From contig JBITNC010000002.1 of assembly GCA_050084985.1 (NCBI GenBank), positions 17,608,001 through 17,672,000 of the forward strand: a stretch of DNA of 64,000 bases, written 5' to 3'. The translations under genes and the position numbers were made by a program. This document shows, in pieces, positions 35,047 to 47,375 of this stretch (the first letter of the stretch is position 1; each line of letters starts with the position of its first letter). This stretch comes from Nageia nagi. Taxonomy: Eukaryota > Pinophyta. Below the pieces are notes generated by a model. The model made no database searches and was not told the origin of the DNA. It worked only from the letters and a program-made list of their open reading frames with translations.

Positions 35047-37693
35047 TTGTGTGGAAGCTCTTCTTCTACATCTTGGAGGTTCCTCATCCTTATTCAACTT
35101 GGAGTCTTTTCATCTTGAAGGTTTACCTACTCTTAATTGTTGAGGTAAAACTAAAAAAAGGTATAAAGTCTTTCCTTCTTGGCTATTTTTTTGTGTGGAT
35201 TACTTCATTATAATACTAACATACTTTGTGAAGATGTGTTAATTCATTTTTTTTGCTTAAAATGATGCATTTTTAGTAACCTTTTTTTTGTTGCAATTTT
35301 TTATTGCTTAAACATAGTGCTTTTTAAAAAAAAAAAGGGGGTTAGTATATACAAAATTGCATTTTTTGTTTCAATCAATATTTTTTGAAAAATAAGTTTC
35401 CTTTTGCAATATTTTGTTATTTGCAATTTTTTTTTAGAGTAACATAATAAAAATTGCAAACTTTCACACTGTGTAATTATAAGTTTTTTTTTTAAATAAG
35501 GAGAATTTTTTTTCCAATATATTTCAAAAATTCTATAATCTTTGTGCATTAAAAAAATTGAGAGTTGAAGTATATTTTATATAAACGGTTTGACCAAAAA
35601 AAAATTAAATTTGCATGATCAAAATTTTTTTTTTAAAACCTCCTCCCAACGGTGTGTTCAAGGCCTACCGAACTGCATTTCATGCCTGAATCGTCCATTC
35701 TGGGAGTGGTTAGGCAAGTGAGAACTGTGTTTCTCCTATCACCATTGAACTGTGTTGGCTGCTTCTCTCTATTAAATATTATAATGGAAAGGGTAGTACA
35801 TATCTTTCCACAAAGGAGGTAATATGTTGTCATTGCTCCTCTCTGTTAACTGTGACCTCCTGCATGCCCTCTCTTCCCCTGTTATCACCACCTCCACTCC
35901 ACTTTCATGGCATCCTCTCGCACTCACGGTTGCCCTCTTTTTTTTTTTTTTTGCCACCTTCAGCTCCAAATCATTGCCTACTACACGGCTTGGTTGTTGT
36001 TTTACTGAAACCTCACGCCTACTTCCTTTTTTAATTAATAACCTTTTAAAGTTTGCTTGCCTTCATTGATGTCTTTATTAATTAATTCATGGTGGATATC
36101 CATACGCTTCTCTTTATCATTTAATGTTTGTCCTATGTTACGTGAATTTTTTTTCAAAAAAAAGGAGAATGAAATTTTCTTCATTTTGATTCATAAATTC
36201 ATTGTGAATTGGAGTAGAATAAAATTTAACTTGAATCATGATTCATTAAATTCTTTCTTTGCTCATTTTAGGGAAAAACATAAGTATTTTGTAAGGGGAA
36301 GGTAGTTTTGTAGAGATTATTGTTATTTCCTTTTTTAATTTCTTGGGAAAAAATATTTTTGGTGCAAAGATAAATTCTTAAATTTATAGCTAAAGGAATG
36401 CTTATACATAAATTTGTTAATACCTTACTTTGGTAAAAATTACTTAGAAAGAGTAATTTATTATGTTAAAGTTTGGTATTTTTTTTTCCTAAAACCTTAT
36501 TTGAAGGGAGAGGCATCTTAAATTTTTTTTTTTAAGTAAAAAGGGGAATTGCTTTGTAATATATGTATATTTAGAAGATTTTTTTTCTAGCATGCAAATA
36601 ACTTTAAGGATAAAAGCTAAGTTAAGCTAGTATGCCATCGTTAGGGATAAATCTTTAAGTAAAAAGGGAGGAATTTGTATAAATTTCTTACTTAAATTTT
36701 ATCTAGATTTTGCATGCTAAATCTTTTACTTTATCTAGATAATGCATGCCTCTTAATCTTGTGTAAAAATAATGCATGCTTAATACTTAAATTTTTAAGT
36801 TAAATGATGCATACTTATTACTTAAATTCTTAAATTATGATGCATTTTACTCCTTTATGCAAGAATTAAATGGACTTGTGAAAATTATGGACCTTTGTAA
36901 AGATGTCCTTTAGGGGTTAGTAAACAAAACCCATTGGACTCTTAAGTTTCAAATTGCAAATGGATGATGTTTCATTTATGCATTTAACTTAATGTTTCAT
37001 ATTTTTGCTTTATTTACTTATGCAAAAATCGTAAACATTGATTGAGCAACCCCCTAAAATGAACACATTTGCATGTGCATTCCACAACATAACTTGTTTG
37101 GGGAGCCATGAGATGAAGACAGGTGGACTAGAGCCTTTAATTCCAATTATCCAAATGGTGAAAAGTTCATACTTCTCAATTGCTTCTAAGTCCTGTGTTG
37201 ATCTGAACATAACTCCAATAGGTGGATAGGCATATGTGTAGTGATACCACATGTTCGCACATCCATTCAGGGATTATCCTGATAACCTAGGAGGATAACT
37301 TGAAACCTAATCAAGATTAATAATTTATCCAATCTAATATACGTCATAACCTTGGAAAATATTAGGTACTTCTCTTTGTGAGAGTATAATATTGACCAAG
37401 GCAAACTAGTTGAGGATTGATAGTACTTGGGCTCCTCTTGTGTGGGCATCTAGGTGAAGGCCTAATTTTTAGACAAGAAAATAAGCCTCAACAATGTCAC
37501 TCTACATCTACAATTCTTGAGATGAAAAATGTATTTGGGTACATGGATTTGAGTTATTAAACATTTGCACTTATGAATCAAATCAAGCATGTCTCTAGTG
37601 TTAAATTCAATATGTATTACTTGGTTAAAACTTAACATATAATGTTATTTATTGAACCATATGCTTATTATTTTTTTCACATTCTTGTAGCAA
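35047..37693 (+). other. Long leader of C1
   Basis: About 2.6 kb separates the primer site from the gag start, far longer than in most copia elements. It contains homopolymer runs, a C-rich patch (35636-35960) and, near its 3' end, a segment (36900-37480) also present in C2 at about 47650-48180. A frame of 80 codons on the opposite strand (37010-37252) is preserved in both elements (see findings). Confidence 0.7.
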
Positions 37694-38640
37694 ATGGAAG
37701 ACTCATTTTTACCCAAACACATTCTTGATGGTTCCAACTTTGGTATTTGAGAATCTCAGATAAGAGTTGAATTGCAGGCAAGGAAGCTTTGGTAAACAGT
37801 GAATGAGAACCTTATACTTTCTACAAATGAGAAGGCATTAGAGGCTTACAACACAAAGAATGAGTTGACAACCTTCATGATCTTTTGTGGAATTTTAGAT
37901 GATGTGTTCCTAATGATTTTCTCTTCAAATTTAGCAAAGAAGCTTGGGATAAGCTTAAGCAAATATACTTCGGTTCAAAGTTTTCAAAACATTTTACTAT
38001 TCTTCAAAATTTACTTTAATCTCATCAAAGGGAAGATGAAAATGTGGCTATCCATTTGAATAAAATCATTGACCTTAGAATCTAATTTCTTACTTATGGG
38101 TGTAATTAGATCAATGATAAGTTCACGGTCTTCATCATTCTTCAAAGCCTTTCTTCAGATTTTGAAAACTTTATGATGGTTAGAAAATAAGGCTTGATGA
38201 TAAAGAAGAAGTCTTCTCTCTTAAAAACATTTTTAAGCTCCTTTTGAAGCATGAGTAAACCCTTAATAAAAAGGTGTTGATTTCTTCTCCTAGAATAATA
38301 GTGTTGCTCTTAGAGCAACCAAAACTCTTTTCAAGAGTAAGTTCAACCATAAAAAAAATCTTATCTTTATTCCTCCAAAAGTTTTGAGAAAAGAGGTAAT
38401 GGCAACAATATTAGTAGGAACAATGGCAACAACAACCACTTTAAGCAAAGAGATGAAAATGCAAAATAAACAATCCATATCCTAAGAAAACGTTTGATGG
38501 TAGTTGTAACTATTATGGCATCCAAGGTCACAAAGAAGTTGATTGCTACAAAAAGAAAATAGAAGAAAAGAACAAAGGTAATGAAAATGTAAAGAACTTC
38601 AAAAGAAAGAAGAATATTCAAGCTAATTTTGTTGTGATGC
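37694..38640 (+). pseudogene. copia gag of C1, broken
   Basis: The frame opens MEDSFLPKHILDGSNFGIW at 37694, the usual start of copia gag ('LDGSNF..W'). It hits a stop, then continues in pieces with 'NEKALEAYNTKNEL' at 37822 and a CCHC zinc-knuckle relic (NYYGIQGHKEVDCYKKK, about 38505-38560) in which the first Cys pair is damaged. Gag would form the virus-like particle; here it is interrupted by stops and frameshifts. Its start closely parallels C2 gag (MRDFFSFKNILNGSNYSIW). Confidence 0.82.
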
Positions 38641-38659
38641 TCTACTCAATGTCTCACAC

Positions 38660-41607
38660 TTTTTTATCTGATTAGATTATTGACTCTGGTTGCACTAATC
38701 ACCTATGCTTTGAAAAAAAAGTTTGAAAACTTTCATAAATATAAAAAAGATGCAATTGTGATAGATGATAACTCTACCCTTGAAGTCTAAGGAATTGGAA
38801 GTGCATTGATTCACGAGAAGGTTCTTGATAATGTGTTTTATGTTTCTAAGCTTAAGATGAACATTCTCTCCATGATCCAAGTTGCCAGAAAAGGGTACTC
38901 TTTTAAGTTTGACCCTCAATCCTACTGCATTAACAAAGGACTTGCTATGTTGGTTAAAGGATTAGTGAAAGATGATCTCTACATTGTAGATCAAGTTCCA
39001 TAAAAGATGTGTCTTACTACAAGTGTATGTTCTAGAGGTAATCTTTGGCACTAATGTTTAGGGCACCTTAACCATAAGAGTATTCAAATCATGAAAAACT
39101 AAGAACTTATGGAAGGTTTGCCTTCAATTTCTTCTTCCATTAGTCTATGCGAGAAGTGCATTCTTAGCAAGATGCATAGATAAAAGTTTGAAAAAGATAA
39201 GGCAACAAAAGCATCTCAACCTCTTCAACTTATGCATTCAGATTTGATGGGTCCATTTTAGACTAAGTCGTTTGGAGGAGCATCTTATGTCTTAACCTTC
39301 ATTAACGACTTTAGTAGAATGACCTTTAGGTATCTACTTAAGAATAAGTATCAAACTTTTGAGAGTTTTAAGGTTTTTAAGTCCTTAGTTGAAAATTAAA
39401 CTAACCTTAAACTCAAGATGTTAAGATCAGATAATGGGGAAGAATATAACAGCAATGAGTTTAATGACTATTGTGCTAAGTATGGAATCAAGAGGTAGTT
39501 TACAATTCTATACACTCCTCAGTATAAAAGTGTTACCAAAAGGAAAAATAGGATAATTATGGAGATGGCTAGATGCATGCTAAGTAATCTTCCTAGTTTC
39601 TTATAGGGTGAAGCTATGAGCACTACTATTTACACCTTGAAAAGATGTCCCATAAAATCCATTCAGGATAAAATTCCTTTAGAGGCATGGTCAAGAAGAA
39701 AACCTAACATTTTTCACCTTAGGGTGTTTGGTTGTGAAGCATTCTCTTACATTATTTCTAAGAAAAAGAAAAAGTTAGATAAAAAAGCTAAAAATGCATC
39801 CTTTTAAGTTATGATAGTCAGCATAGAGGCTACAGGCTCTACTCTCCATCCTATAAAGTCAAGTTTATTTCAAAGGATGTAAAGCTCAATGAATTTCTTA
39901 TAGAATCTACTTCTAATGAGGATGTTGATGATCTAAAGGACTCTTCAGTTGCATCTAGCTAGTTAGATATTGATCTAGATAAGTTACCTCAGGAATAAAA
40001 TTCTCTAACACAAAAGGTAACAAGGAGCATGATCTTGAACAAATCTTTATTTTCCAAGATTGACAATAAGCATAAGCCCTCAACCTTCAAAGAAGCTTCT
40101 AAGCATGAGTGCTAGATGGAAGCCATGAAATTGAAGTATGAGATGCTTATGAAAAATGAAACTTGAAATTTGGTTTCTTATCCCAATGAAAAGAATGTGA
40201 GTAGCAATAAGTGGATCTACAAGGTTAAGTTCAATTCTATTGGAGATATTGAGAAATATAAGGTAAGGTTAGTAGCCAAAGGTTTTGCTCAAAAATACAG
40301 TGTATATTATAAGGAAACCTTTGCTCCTATGGTAAAGATGCCTACTATGAGAATTATCCTTGCTATTTCTATAGCTTAAGGATGGAAAATTTTAAATTGA
40401 TGTCAAAAGTGCATTTCTCAATGGTGACTTAAATGTGAAAATCTTCATGAATCAACTAGAATGGTTCATTATGGACAGTAAAGAATCCTTTGTGTGCAAG
40501 CTAAATAAGTCATTGTATGAACTTAAGTAAGCACCTAAAGCCTCATACAGAAAGATTTTAAGGTATTTTCCAAATATTGGTTTCTTCAAGTATTTTTCTA
40601 ACTCTGGCTCAATCAAGGAAAAGACATGGTCTTGATTCTCCTTTATGTGGATGATCTTCTGATAACTAGAAATAATGAAGAAACCATTCAAGAGTGCATA
40701 TCCAAACTTAAAGCAAGGTTTGAAATGATTATTCTTGATCTCTTGCACTACTATCTTGGAATGCAAATGTATTAATATAAAAATTGTACTTATCTCAATC
40801 AATATAAGTATATATCAGACATCTTATAGAAGTTTAGAATGGAGGAATGTAGATATGATGTGATCTCAGTTTCTTCTAAAATCACTATTTCTCTAAGTTT
40901 CAACTCTTACTTAGCTGATGCTACAGCTTATAAATAATTAATTGGTAGTCTTTTGTATTTGACTATTTCCAGGCCAGATATTGCCTTTATAGTGAATCTA
41001 ATGGCATAATTCATGCAAAAACCATATGTTGAGCACCTCAATACTTTTAAGTAAATCTTGAGGTATGTTGCAAGGACTAAGGATCTTGCTCTCAAGTATT
41101 CTAAGTTACCTTCATTTTTTCTCTTTGGATTTTCAAATTCTAACTATGGGGGAGATAGAGATGACAAGAAATCAATTTCTGCATGTGTTTAGCATTGTTT
41201 TAGGTGCTATCTCTTGGGCTTCCAAGAAGTAGCCTACTATTTATTTTTCCACCATAGAAGTCAAATATCATGCCATGTTTGTTGCAGCCTAGGAAGCTAT
41301 TTGGCTAAGGCATATTTTGAAAGAAATTAGATATGAGCAAGGTGGCTCATCTTTGATTTCTTCAAAAAATTAATTACCATTTCCTTTGGCTAGGAATCTT
41401 ATGTTCCATCAGAGAATAAAACATGTGAAAATCCATGCCTATTTTATCAAGAAGAAGGTTTTTGATGGCATCATACACCTAGAGTATTGTCCATCCACCT
41501 TGAACTTCGTTGATTTGTTCACCAAGCCTCTTCCAGAAGCTCAGTTTTATAAGCTTAAGGATGCTATCAGGTTGGTGAAGTTACCCTCAAGGGGGAGTGA
41601 AATTTGA
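38660..41607 (+). pseudogene. copia pol of C1, broken
   Basis: Protease: IDSGCTNHLC at about 38678. GAG-pre-integrase and integrase: 39050-39800, with LGHLNHKSI, C..C zinc residues (CEKCILSK), 'HSDLMGPF', 'DNGEEY' and 'KNRIIMEMARCML'. Reverse transcriptase: 40200-40790, with 'KWIYKVKFNSIGDIEKYKVRLVAKGF', 'ETFAPMVKM' and 'LLYVDDLLITRN', so the catalytic YVDD is intact. RNase H: about 41090-41607, ending near 'LFTKPLPEAQFYKLKDAI'. Many TAG/TAA stops interrupt it (for example at 39259, 39397, 40378, 40938). All domains are recognisable, in copia order, and non-functional. Confidence 0.9.
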
Positions 41608-42322
41608 ATTCTTATGTTGAATTCATGTTTATGATGACAACTTCACCCCTAGGAGGATTTTATGCTGTATAGTGTTGATTTTGTTGTACACCTTCATGGT
41701 AAGTTCACTCTACATGAGAAACTTATTGTACAAATTTTTAAAGTAAAAATATTGGCTAATCTAGCACTATTCAGTTATCATGTATGAGGAACTCTTATGT
41801 GTCTTTTAGCACTATTCAATTATCCACATGTGAAGAACTCATATGTGCATACTTTATTTTGTAATGATAATCAACACATGTTTTATATATAGTAGGTGAC
41901 TATGAGCTTTGGCTTAGCATCTTCGTGATGACTTTTAAAGCACCATTGATCAGTTCATGATGGTATTTATGTGATTCATCTATCCTAGTTAATATGAATA
42001 TATTGCATCTAACTGATCTTGTTATTTGAATTGCTTATAACTTGCAGGTTCTCTTGAGATTGCAAGTTAATTATTTTCAATATGTAGGCTCTTAGAGACT
42101 CTTCATGATTTCCAAATGGATGACTACTTCATGTATATTGAAACCAGTTATGGTTAATGATTGTATTTGGCAAAATAATGAGTCTCAAACTAGATCTTTC
42201 TTACTTCACAAATATGTAAAAGTTCTCATATTTGTTGTATCTATTTGAAGGAGAACTCAATTACTTTCTCTCTTTCTTCTCTCTTATTCACTCTATCCTA
42301 ATATTGCATTAAGGGGGAGTAA
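41608..42322 (+). other. 3' spacer and polypurine tract of C1
   Basis: About 700 bp without coding potential precede the purine tract at 42311-42322. The wording is shared with the spacer of C2 (rc of 42820-43240) and, in short phrases, with element A. A purine run AGGGGGAGTG also directly follows pol at 41590-41600. Confidence 0.75.
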
Positions 42323-42819
42323 TGGAATGTATAATGCATTACTGTAAAGACTTGTATTAATCCTCTTTATAAACTCACTAATACTCAAGGGTGTCATTAG
42401 ATACCTTAAGTATTTAAGTGAATATGATAATGTAACTTATTCTACACTCCATGTTATGAGCATGCCCCTTGGGTAAAAGGGAGTGCATGTCATACCTTTG
42501 TACACTGGGTAAAAGGGTGATTCAAAAAGGGATTTTGGCCTATAAATAGAAAGCTCCCTCTTTGTTATCAAATACCTATTTGTGAAGTAAAGTTATGCTA
42601 TAGGATAGTGTTTAGGAAATGAGATTAGGATAATTGTAAGAGGTTCATATTTGTAAATGAAGCAAGATCTAGCTAGTGGATGTACTCCTAGTTAGAGGAA
42701 CCACTTTATCTCTTAAGTCACTTTGTGAGATTATCTTCTTAAGTTGTTTTGATGTTAGTTTGAGCTTCTATAATATCTTAGTAGTTTAGGATTGTATTAG
42801 TTATATTGCAATATTTTCA
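42323..42819 (+). repeat. 3' LTR of C1
   Basis: 497 bp, starting TGGAATGTATAATGCATTAC right after the purine tract and ending ATATTTTCA. It is homologous to 34537-35032 throughout, with a palindrome at 42375-42421 and TATAAATA at 42541-42548. It directly abuts C2 spacer sequence at 42820. Confidence 0.9.
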
Positions 42820-43239
42820 TCATAAATTGATCAATAATGCACTATAATTCATCACGAATATGCCAAGCTAATACTCATAGTCACTTGCTGAATAAAAATA
42901 TATGTTGATCAATTATAAAAAATAGAGCATAAGCACATACGAGTTTCTTACATATGAAAAACCAAACAATGCCAAAATGCACATACCAATTCCTCACATA
43001 TTGATAACTAAAATTATGCTAGCTTAAGCCATTATATGCTCAAATAATATATAATTAGTTCTTCACATGAAGAGAACTAACCATGAAATTGTACATCATA
43101 TGCTCATAAATATAAAACTAGTTCCTCACATAGAGCAAACTAACCATGAAAGTATATATAAATATCAAAACTATACAGCCAAAAATCAACCTAAGGATGA
43201 AGTTTTCATTACAAACATGAATTCAACCTTCACTTCTCC

Positions 43240-46200
43240 TTAAGAGAAACTTCACCAACCCAATAGATTTTCTAAGCTAGTAAGCTTGCAGAACTAAGCT
43301 TCAAGAAGAGGCTTGGTGAATAAATCAATGGAGTTTAGGACTGATGGACAATATTGCAATTGTAGGATACCATACAGAACATTCTCTATGATAAAATATG
43401 CTTGGATTTCAATATGTTTTATTTTCTAATAAAAAATAATAGCCAACTGATTATATAAAGAAATTTGAGATGGGTGAACTTGCTCATACCCAATTTCTTT
43501 TAGAAGATGCCTCAACTAAATAGATTCTTAGGTTGCGATTGACATGAATTTATATTCTTTCTTTATGGTGGAGAGAGCAGTAGTAGGCTACTTCTTGGAA
43601 ACTCAAGAGAAGTTGATTTCCTATCATCTCTATCTCCCCCATAGTCAAAATCTGAGAACCCTGAGAGAATAAACAAGGGAAACTTGGAATACTTGAGAGC
43701 AAGATACTTAGTTCCCACAACATACCTCAATATTTTTTTTACAGTATTGAGGTGCTCAACATACCATTTTTGCATAAATCGTGCCATAAGATTTACTTCA
43801 AAATAAATATTTAGCCTGAAAAATAGTCAAATAAAGAAGACTCTAGATTAATTTTCTATAAGCAGTAGCATCTTTCAATTGAGAGTTAGAGCTAAGAGAC
43901 AAAGTGATTCTAGGAGAGACTAGGATCACAACAGGTTTGCACTCCTCCATTACAAACTTTTGCTATATATCTGAGATATACTTGGATTGATTGGGGTAAG
44001 TACAATCCTTGTATCGATATACTTGCATACCAAGGTAGTAATGCAAGAACCTAAGATCAATCATTTCAAAAAAAAATTTACATTTGGATATGCACTCTTG
44101 GATGATTTTAATATTATTCCCTATGATCAAAAGATCATTCACATATAGAATAATCAATATCAAGTCTTATCCCTATTTGAGCACATATAGATAGGTATTG
44201 AAAAAGCACTTAAAAAACCCAATATTCTCAAAGTATCGTGAAATATTTTTGTACTAAGCTCTAGGTGCTTGTTTAATATCATATAAAGATTTCTTTAACT
44301 TACATACAAATGACTCTTTACCTTATATAACAAACCCTTCTAGTTGGTTCATGTAGATATCCACATCTAAGTCACCATTGAGAATAGCACACTTGATGTC
44401 AAGTTGAAAAACTTTCTATCCCTAAGCTACTAAAAGAGCAAGAATAAACCTAACTATGGGCATATTTTCCACTAGAGCAAAGGTTTTCTCAAAATAAAAT
44501 TCGTATTTTTGAGTGAAACCCTTGGCTACTAACCTTACCATGTATTTCTCAATTTTCTAACTAAATTGTATTTGACCTTATAAATCCACTTATTGCCAAT
44601 CGCATTTCATTCATTGGGATAGGGAACCAAATCCCAAGTTTGATTTTTCATTAGAGCTTCATACTGGACTTTCATCACTTCAATCCATAACTCATGCCTT
44701 GAAACTTTCTTAAATGATGAGGGCTCATTCTTACTATCAATTTTGGCAAATAAGAATTTGTTTAAGATCATACTTCTTGTTATCCTTTGTGTTGAAGAAG
44801 TTTTCTCTTGAGGTGACTTATCCACACTAATATCCATATAGTTAGGTATAATAGAAGATTCATCTAGATTATCCAACTCCTCACAAGAAGCAAGTTCTTC
44901 AGAAAGTTCATTAAAATTTACATCCCTCGAGATGAACACTGCTTTAGAGAAAGGAAAATAGAGCATGTAGCCTCTATGTTGATTGTCATAAATAATAAAG
45001 ATGCATTTTTCAAACCTTTTATCCATCTTATTTCTTTTCTTGAAAATAATAAAACCATAAGCATCACAACCATAAATCTTAGAGTGAGAAATTTTAGGTT
45101 TTTTTCCCTTCCATGTCTCATACTAGGTTTTGCCTTCAACAGCTTTCATAGGACACCTATCTAGGGTGTAGATTGCAATGCTTATAGCTTCACCCCATAA
45201 GAATTTAGGAAGATTTTTCAAAATTCACCTAGCCATTTCCTAAATTGTTTTATTCTTTCTTTTGATAAGATTATTTTGCTAAGGGGTGTAAAGGATCATG
45301 AATTTCCTCTTGATCCCATGTTTGGCATAATAATCATTGAATTCATTGCCATTATCAAATCTTAGCATCTTGATTTTGAAGTTAGATTGATTTTTAACTA
45401 AGGATTTAAAATCTTTGAACCTATAAAAGGTTTTATCCTTGTACTCTAGAAGATAACCAAATATCATCCTACTAAAGTTGTCAATGAAGGTCAAGACATA
45501 CAATGCTCCCCCAAGTCATTTAATCAGAAACAGATCCATCAAATTTGAATGCACAAGCTAAAAAGGTTTTGAATCCTTTATTGCTTTATCTTTCTCAAAT
45601 TTTTGCCTATTCATCTTGCTTAAGATGCACTTCTTAGAAAGACCAATTGTGGATGATATTGAATAAAACCTTCTACAAGTTCTTAATTTTTCATCACTTG
45701 AATACTTTTGTGTTTAAGGTGTCCTAATTGATGGTGCCAAAGATTTCACCTAGAGAAATTATTCATAGTGAGGCACATCTTTGTTGGTGCTTAATTTATA
45801 ATGTAGAAATCATCTTTCATTGATCCTTTTACCAAAGTGGTAAGTCCCTTTTTCATGCATAAGGAGTAGGAGTTGAAGTCGAAAGAGTATCTCTTCCTTG
45901 CAACTTGAATTATAGAAATAAGTTTCATACTGAGTTTAGGTACATAGAGCACATTTTTAAGGACCTTTCCTTGCAATAAGACACTCTTAATACCTTGGAT
46001 TTCAAGGATTGAATTATCACTTATCACAACTACATATTTTCAATACTTATGAAAATTTTCAAACTTGGCCTTTTCAAAACACATGATTAGTGCACCCAGA
46101 GTCAACAATCCAATCATTCAAGAAAGTGTGAGACTTGGAGTAAATACCACAAACATAAGTAATCATATAGCAATAAGAAAGTGTGAGACTTGGAGTAAAG

Positions 46201-46429
46201 ACCACAAACAGTTGTTTGATTTTTCAAATCCTTTGCCATCTTGTTCTTTCTTTTTCTTATAGCAATCATATTCTTTGTGATCATAAATGCCATAGATATT
46301 ACAATTACCATCAAATTTGCCTTTATATTTGCTATACTTATCGTGTTCATTATGTTGTTTGTTTCCACCTTTCTTGAAATATGTTTTTGGCCCAAGTGCC
46401 ACATGATGCTTCTTAGGAGAGGAGATCAA
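43240..46429 (-). pseudogene. copia pol of C2, broken
   Basis: Read on the minus strand. Protease and GAG-pre-integrase relics lie at 45700-46100 ('NVLYVPKLSMKLISIIQVARK'). Integrase lies at 45170-45600 ('LTFIDNFSRMIFGYLL', 'MLRFDNGNEFNDYYAKHGIKR'). A linker with 'GYMLYFPFSKAVFISRDVNFNE' lies near 44970-45000. Reverse transcriptase is at 43960-44640, where the catalytic YxDD reads YVND (second Asp lost) near 44140. RNase H lies at 43240-43790, with 'EHLNTVKKILRYVVGTKYLALKY'. Several frameshifts and stops separate these blocks. Confidence 0.88.
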
Positions 46430-47375
46430 TAACTTTTGTTGAGTATTTCCTTGTGTTTCAAGAGAAGCCTTGAAATATTTTCCAAGGAGAACACTTCTTT
46501 TTCATCATCTAGCCTCATCTCAATTACTTTCATGAAGTGAATGGATTTAGTAGAGAGGATTTGAAGTATGATGAACACCATAAAATCATCATTGATCCAA
46601 TTACAACCATACCCCATAAGTTAGATCCTACGATCAATAATCTTGTTTAAGTATATTATCATACTTTCATTTTTCTCTTGATGTGATTGCAACAATTTTT
46701 GAAGAATAGTGAACCTTCTAGATGAGAGAATTGAACTATAACAAGAACAATCCTAAACTACCAAGATCACATGAAACTCCTACACTTCTATACTATAACA
46801 TAACTTTACTCCACAATTTTTTTTGTGAAATTACAAAGAGGGAGCCTTCTATTTATAGGCCAAAATCCCTCTTTGGATCACCCTTTTATCCAATGTACAA
46901 AAGCATGACATGCATATCCTTTTACCCAAGAGGCATGCTCATGACATGGAGTGTAGAACAAGTTACATTATCATATTCACTTAAATACTTAAGGTATCAA
47001 ATGATACCCTTAAGTATTAGTGAATTTACATAGAAGATTTAGTACAAACCTTTACAATAATGCATTATACATTCCAACACTAGAGAATTTGGTGTCGAGA
47101 TAGATTTTCTTCAACCTATCCCAAGCTTCCTTTGTAGAGTTTGAAAAAGAGATCATGAGAAGGACTTCATCTAAAACTACACAAAAGATCATGGAGGTTG
47201 CCAACTCATTCTTTATGTTATAAGCTTCAAATACCTTCTCATTTGTTGGAGCAATTTGGTTTTCATTTACAATTTACCATAGTTTCTATGCTTGGCGCTT
47301 TGCTTTCATCCTAGGTTTCCAAATACTGTAGTTGGAACCGTTTAGGATGTTCTTGAATGAAAAAAAGTCTCTCAT
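46430..47375 (-). pseudogene. copia gag of C2, split by a nested solo LTR
   Basis: The N-terminal part starts at 47375 (MRDFFSFKNILNGSNYSIW) and runs to about 47085 with 'NEKVFEAYNIKNELATSMIF', the counterpart of C1 gag. It is cut by the solo LTR 46723-47079 and resumes at 46717, with 'EVFSLENISRLLLKHKEI' near 46450-46500. The zinc-knuckle relic lies just beyond, at about 46270-46330 (CNIYGIYDHKEYDCYKKK). Non-functional. Confidence 0.85.
46723..47079 (-). repeat. Nested solo LTR of the C family with internal deletion
   Basis: It is bounded by TGTTGGAATGTATAATG (rc at 47079) and TCTCTCA (rc at 46723) and flanked on both sides by CTAGA (46718-46722, 47080-47084), a perfect 5-bp target duplication. 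At 357 bp it is about 140-200 bp shorter than the other C-family LTRs, because the part between the TATA box region and the 3' end is reduced. It contains the palindrome at 46976-47024. Confidence 0.92.

Larger units (their letters stand above)
34537..42819 (+). mobile_element. Ty1-copia retrotransposon C1, full-length but dead
   Basis: It comprises a 5' LTR, initiator-Met primer site, leader of about 2.6 kb, gag, pol in copia order (protease, integrase, reverse transcriptase, RNase H), a 0.7-kb spacer, a purine tract (AAGGGGGAGTAA, 42311-42322) and a 3' LTR. The LTRs differ by many substitutions, so the insertion is old. Flanking pentamers (CCTAT before 34537, TCATA after 42819) do not match, so no target duplication survives. 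Stops and shifts occur throughout gag and pol. The long leader and long 3' spacer are shared with C2 (42820-51132). Confidence 0.9.

Noticed and set aside
40452-40802. 116-codon minus-strand frame
   Set aside because: It is the complement of the C1 reverse transcriptase block (LLYVDDLL on the plus strand).
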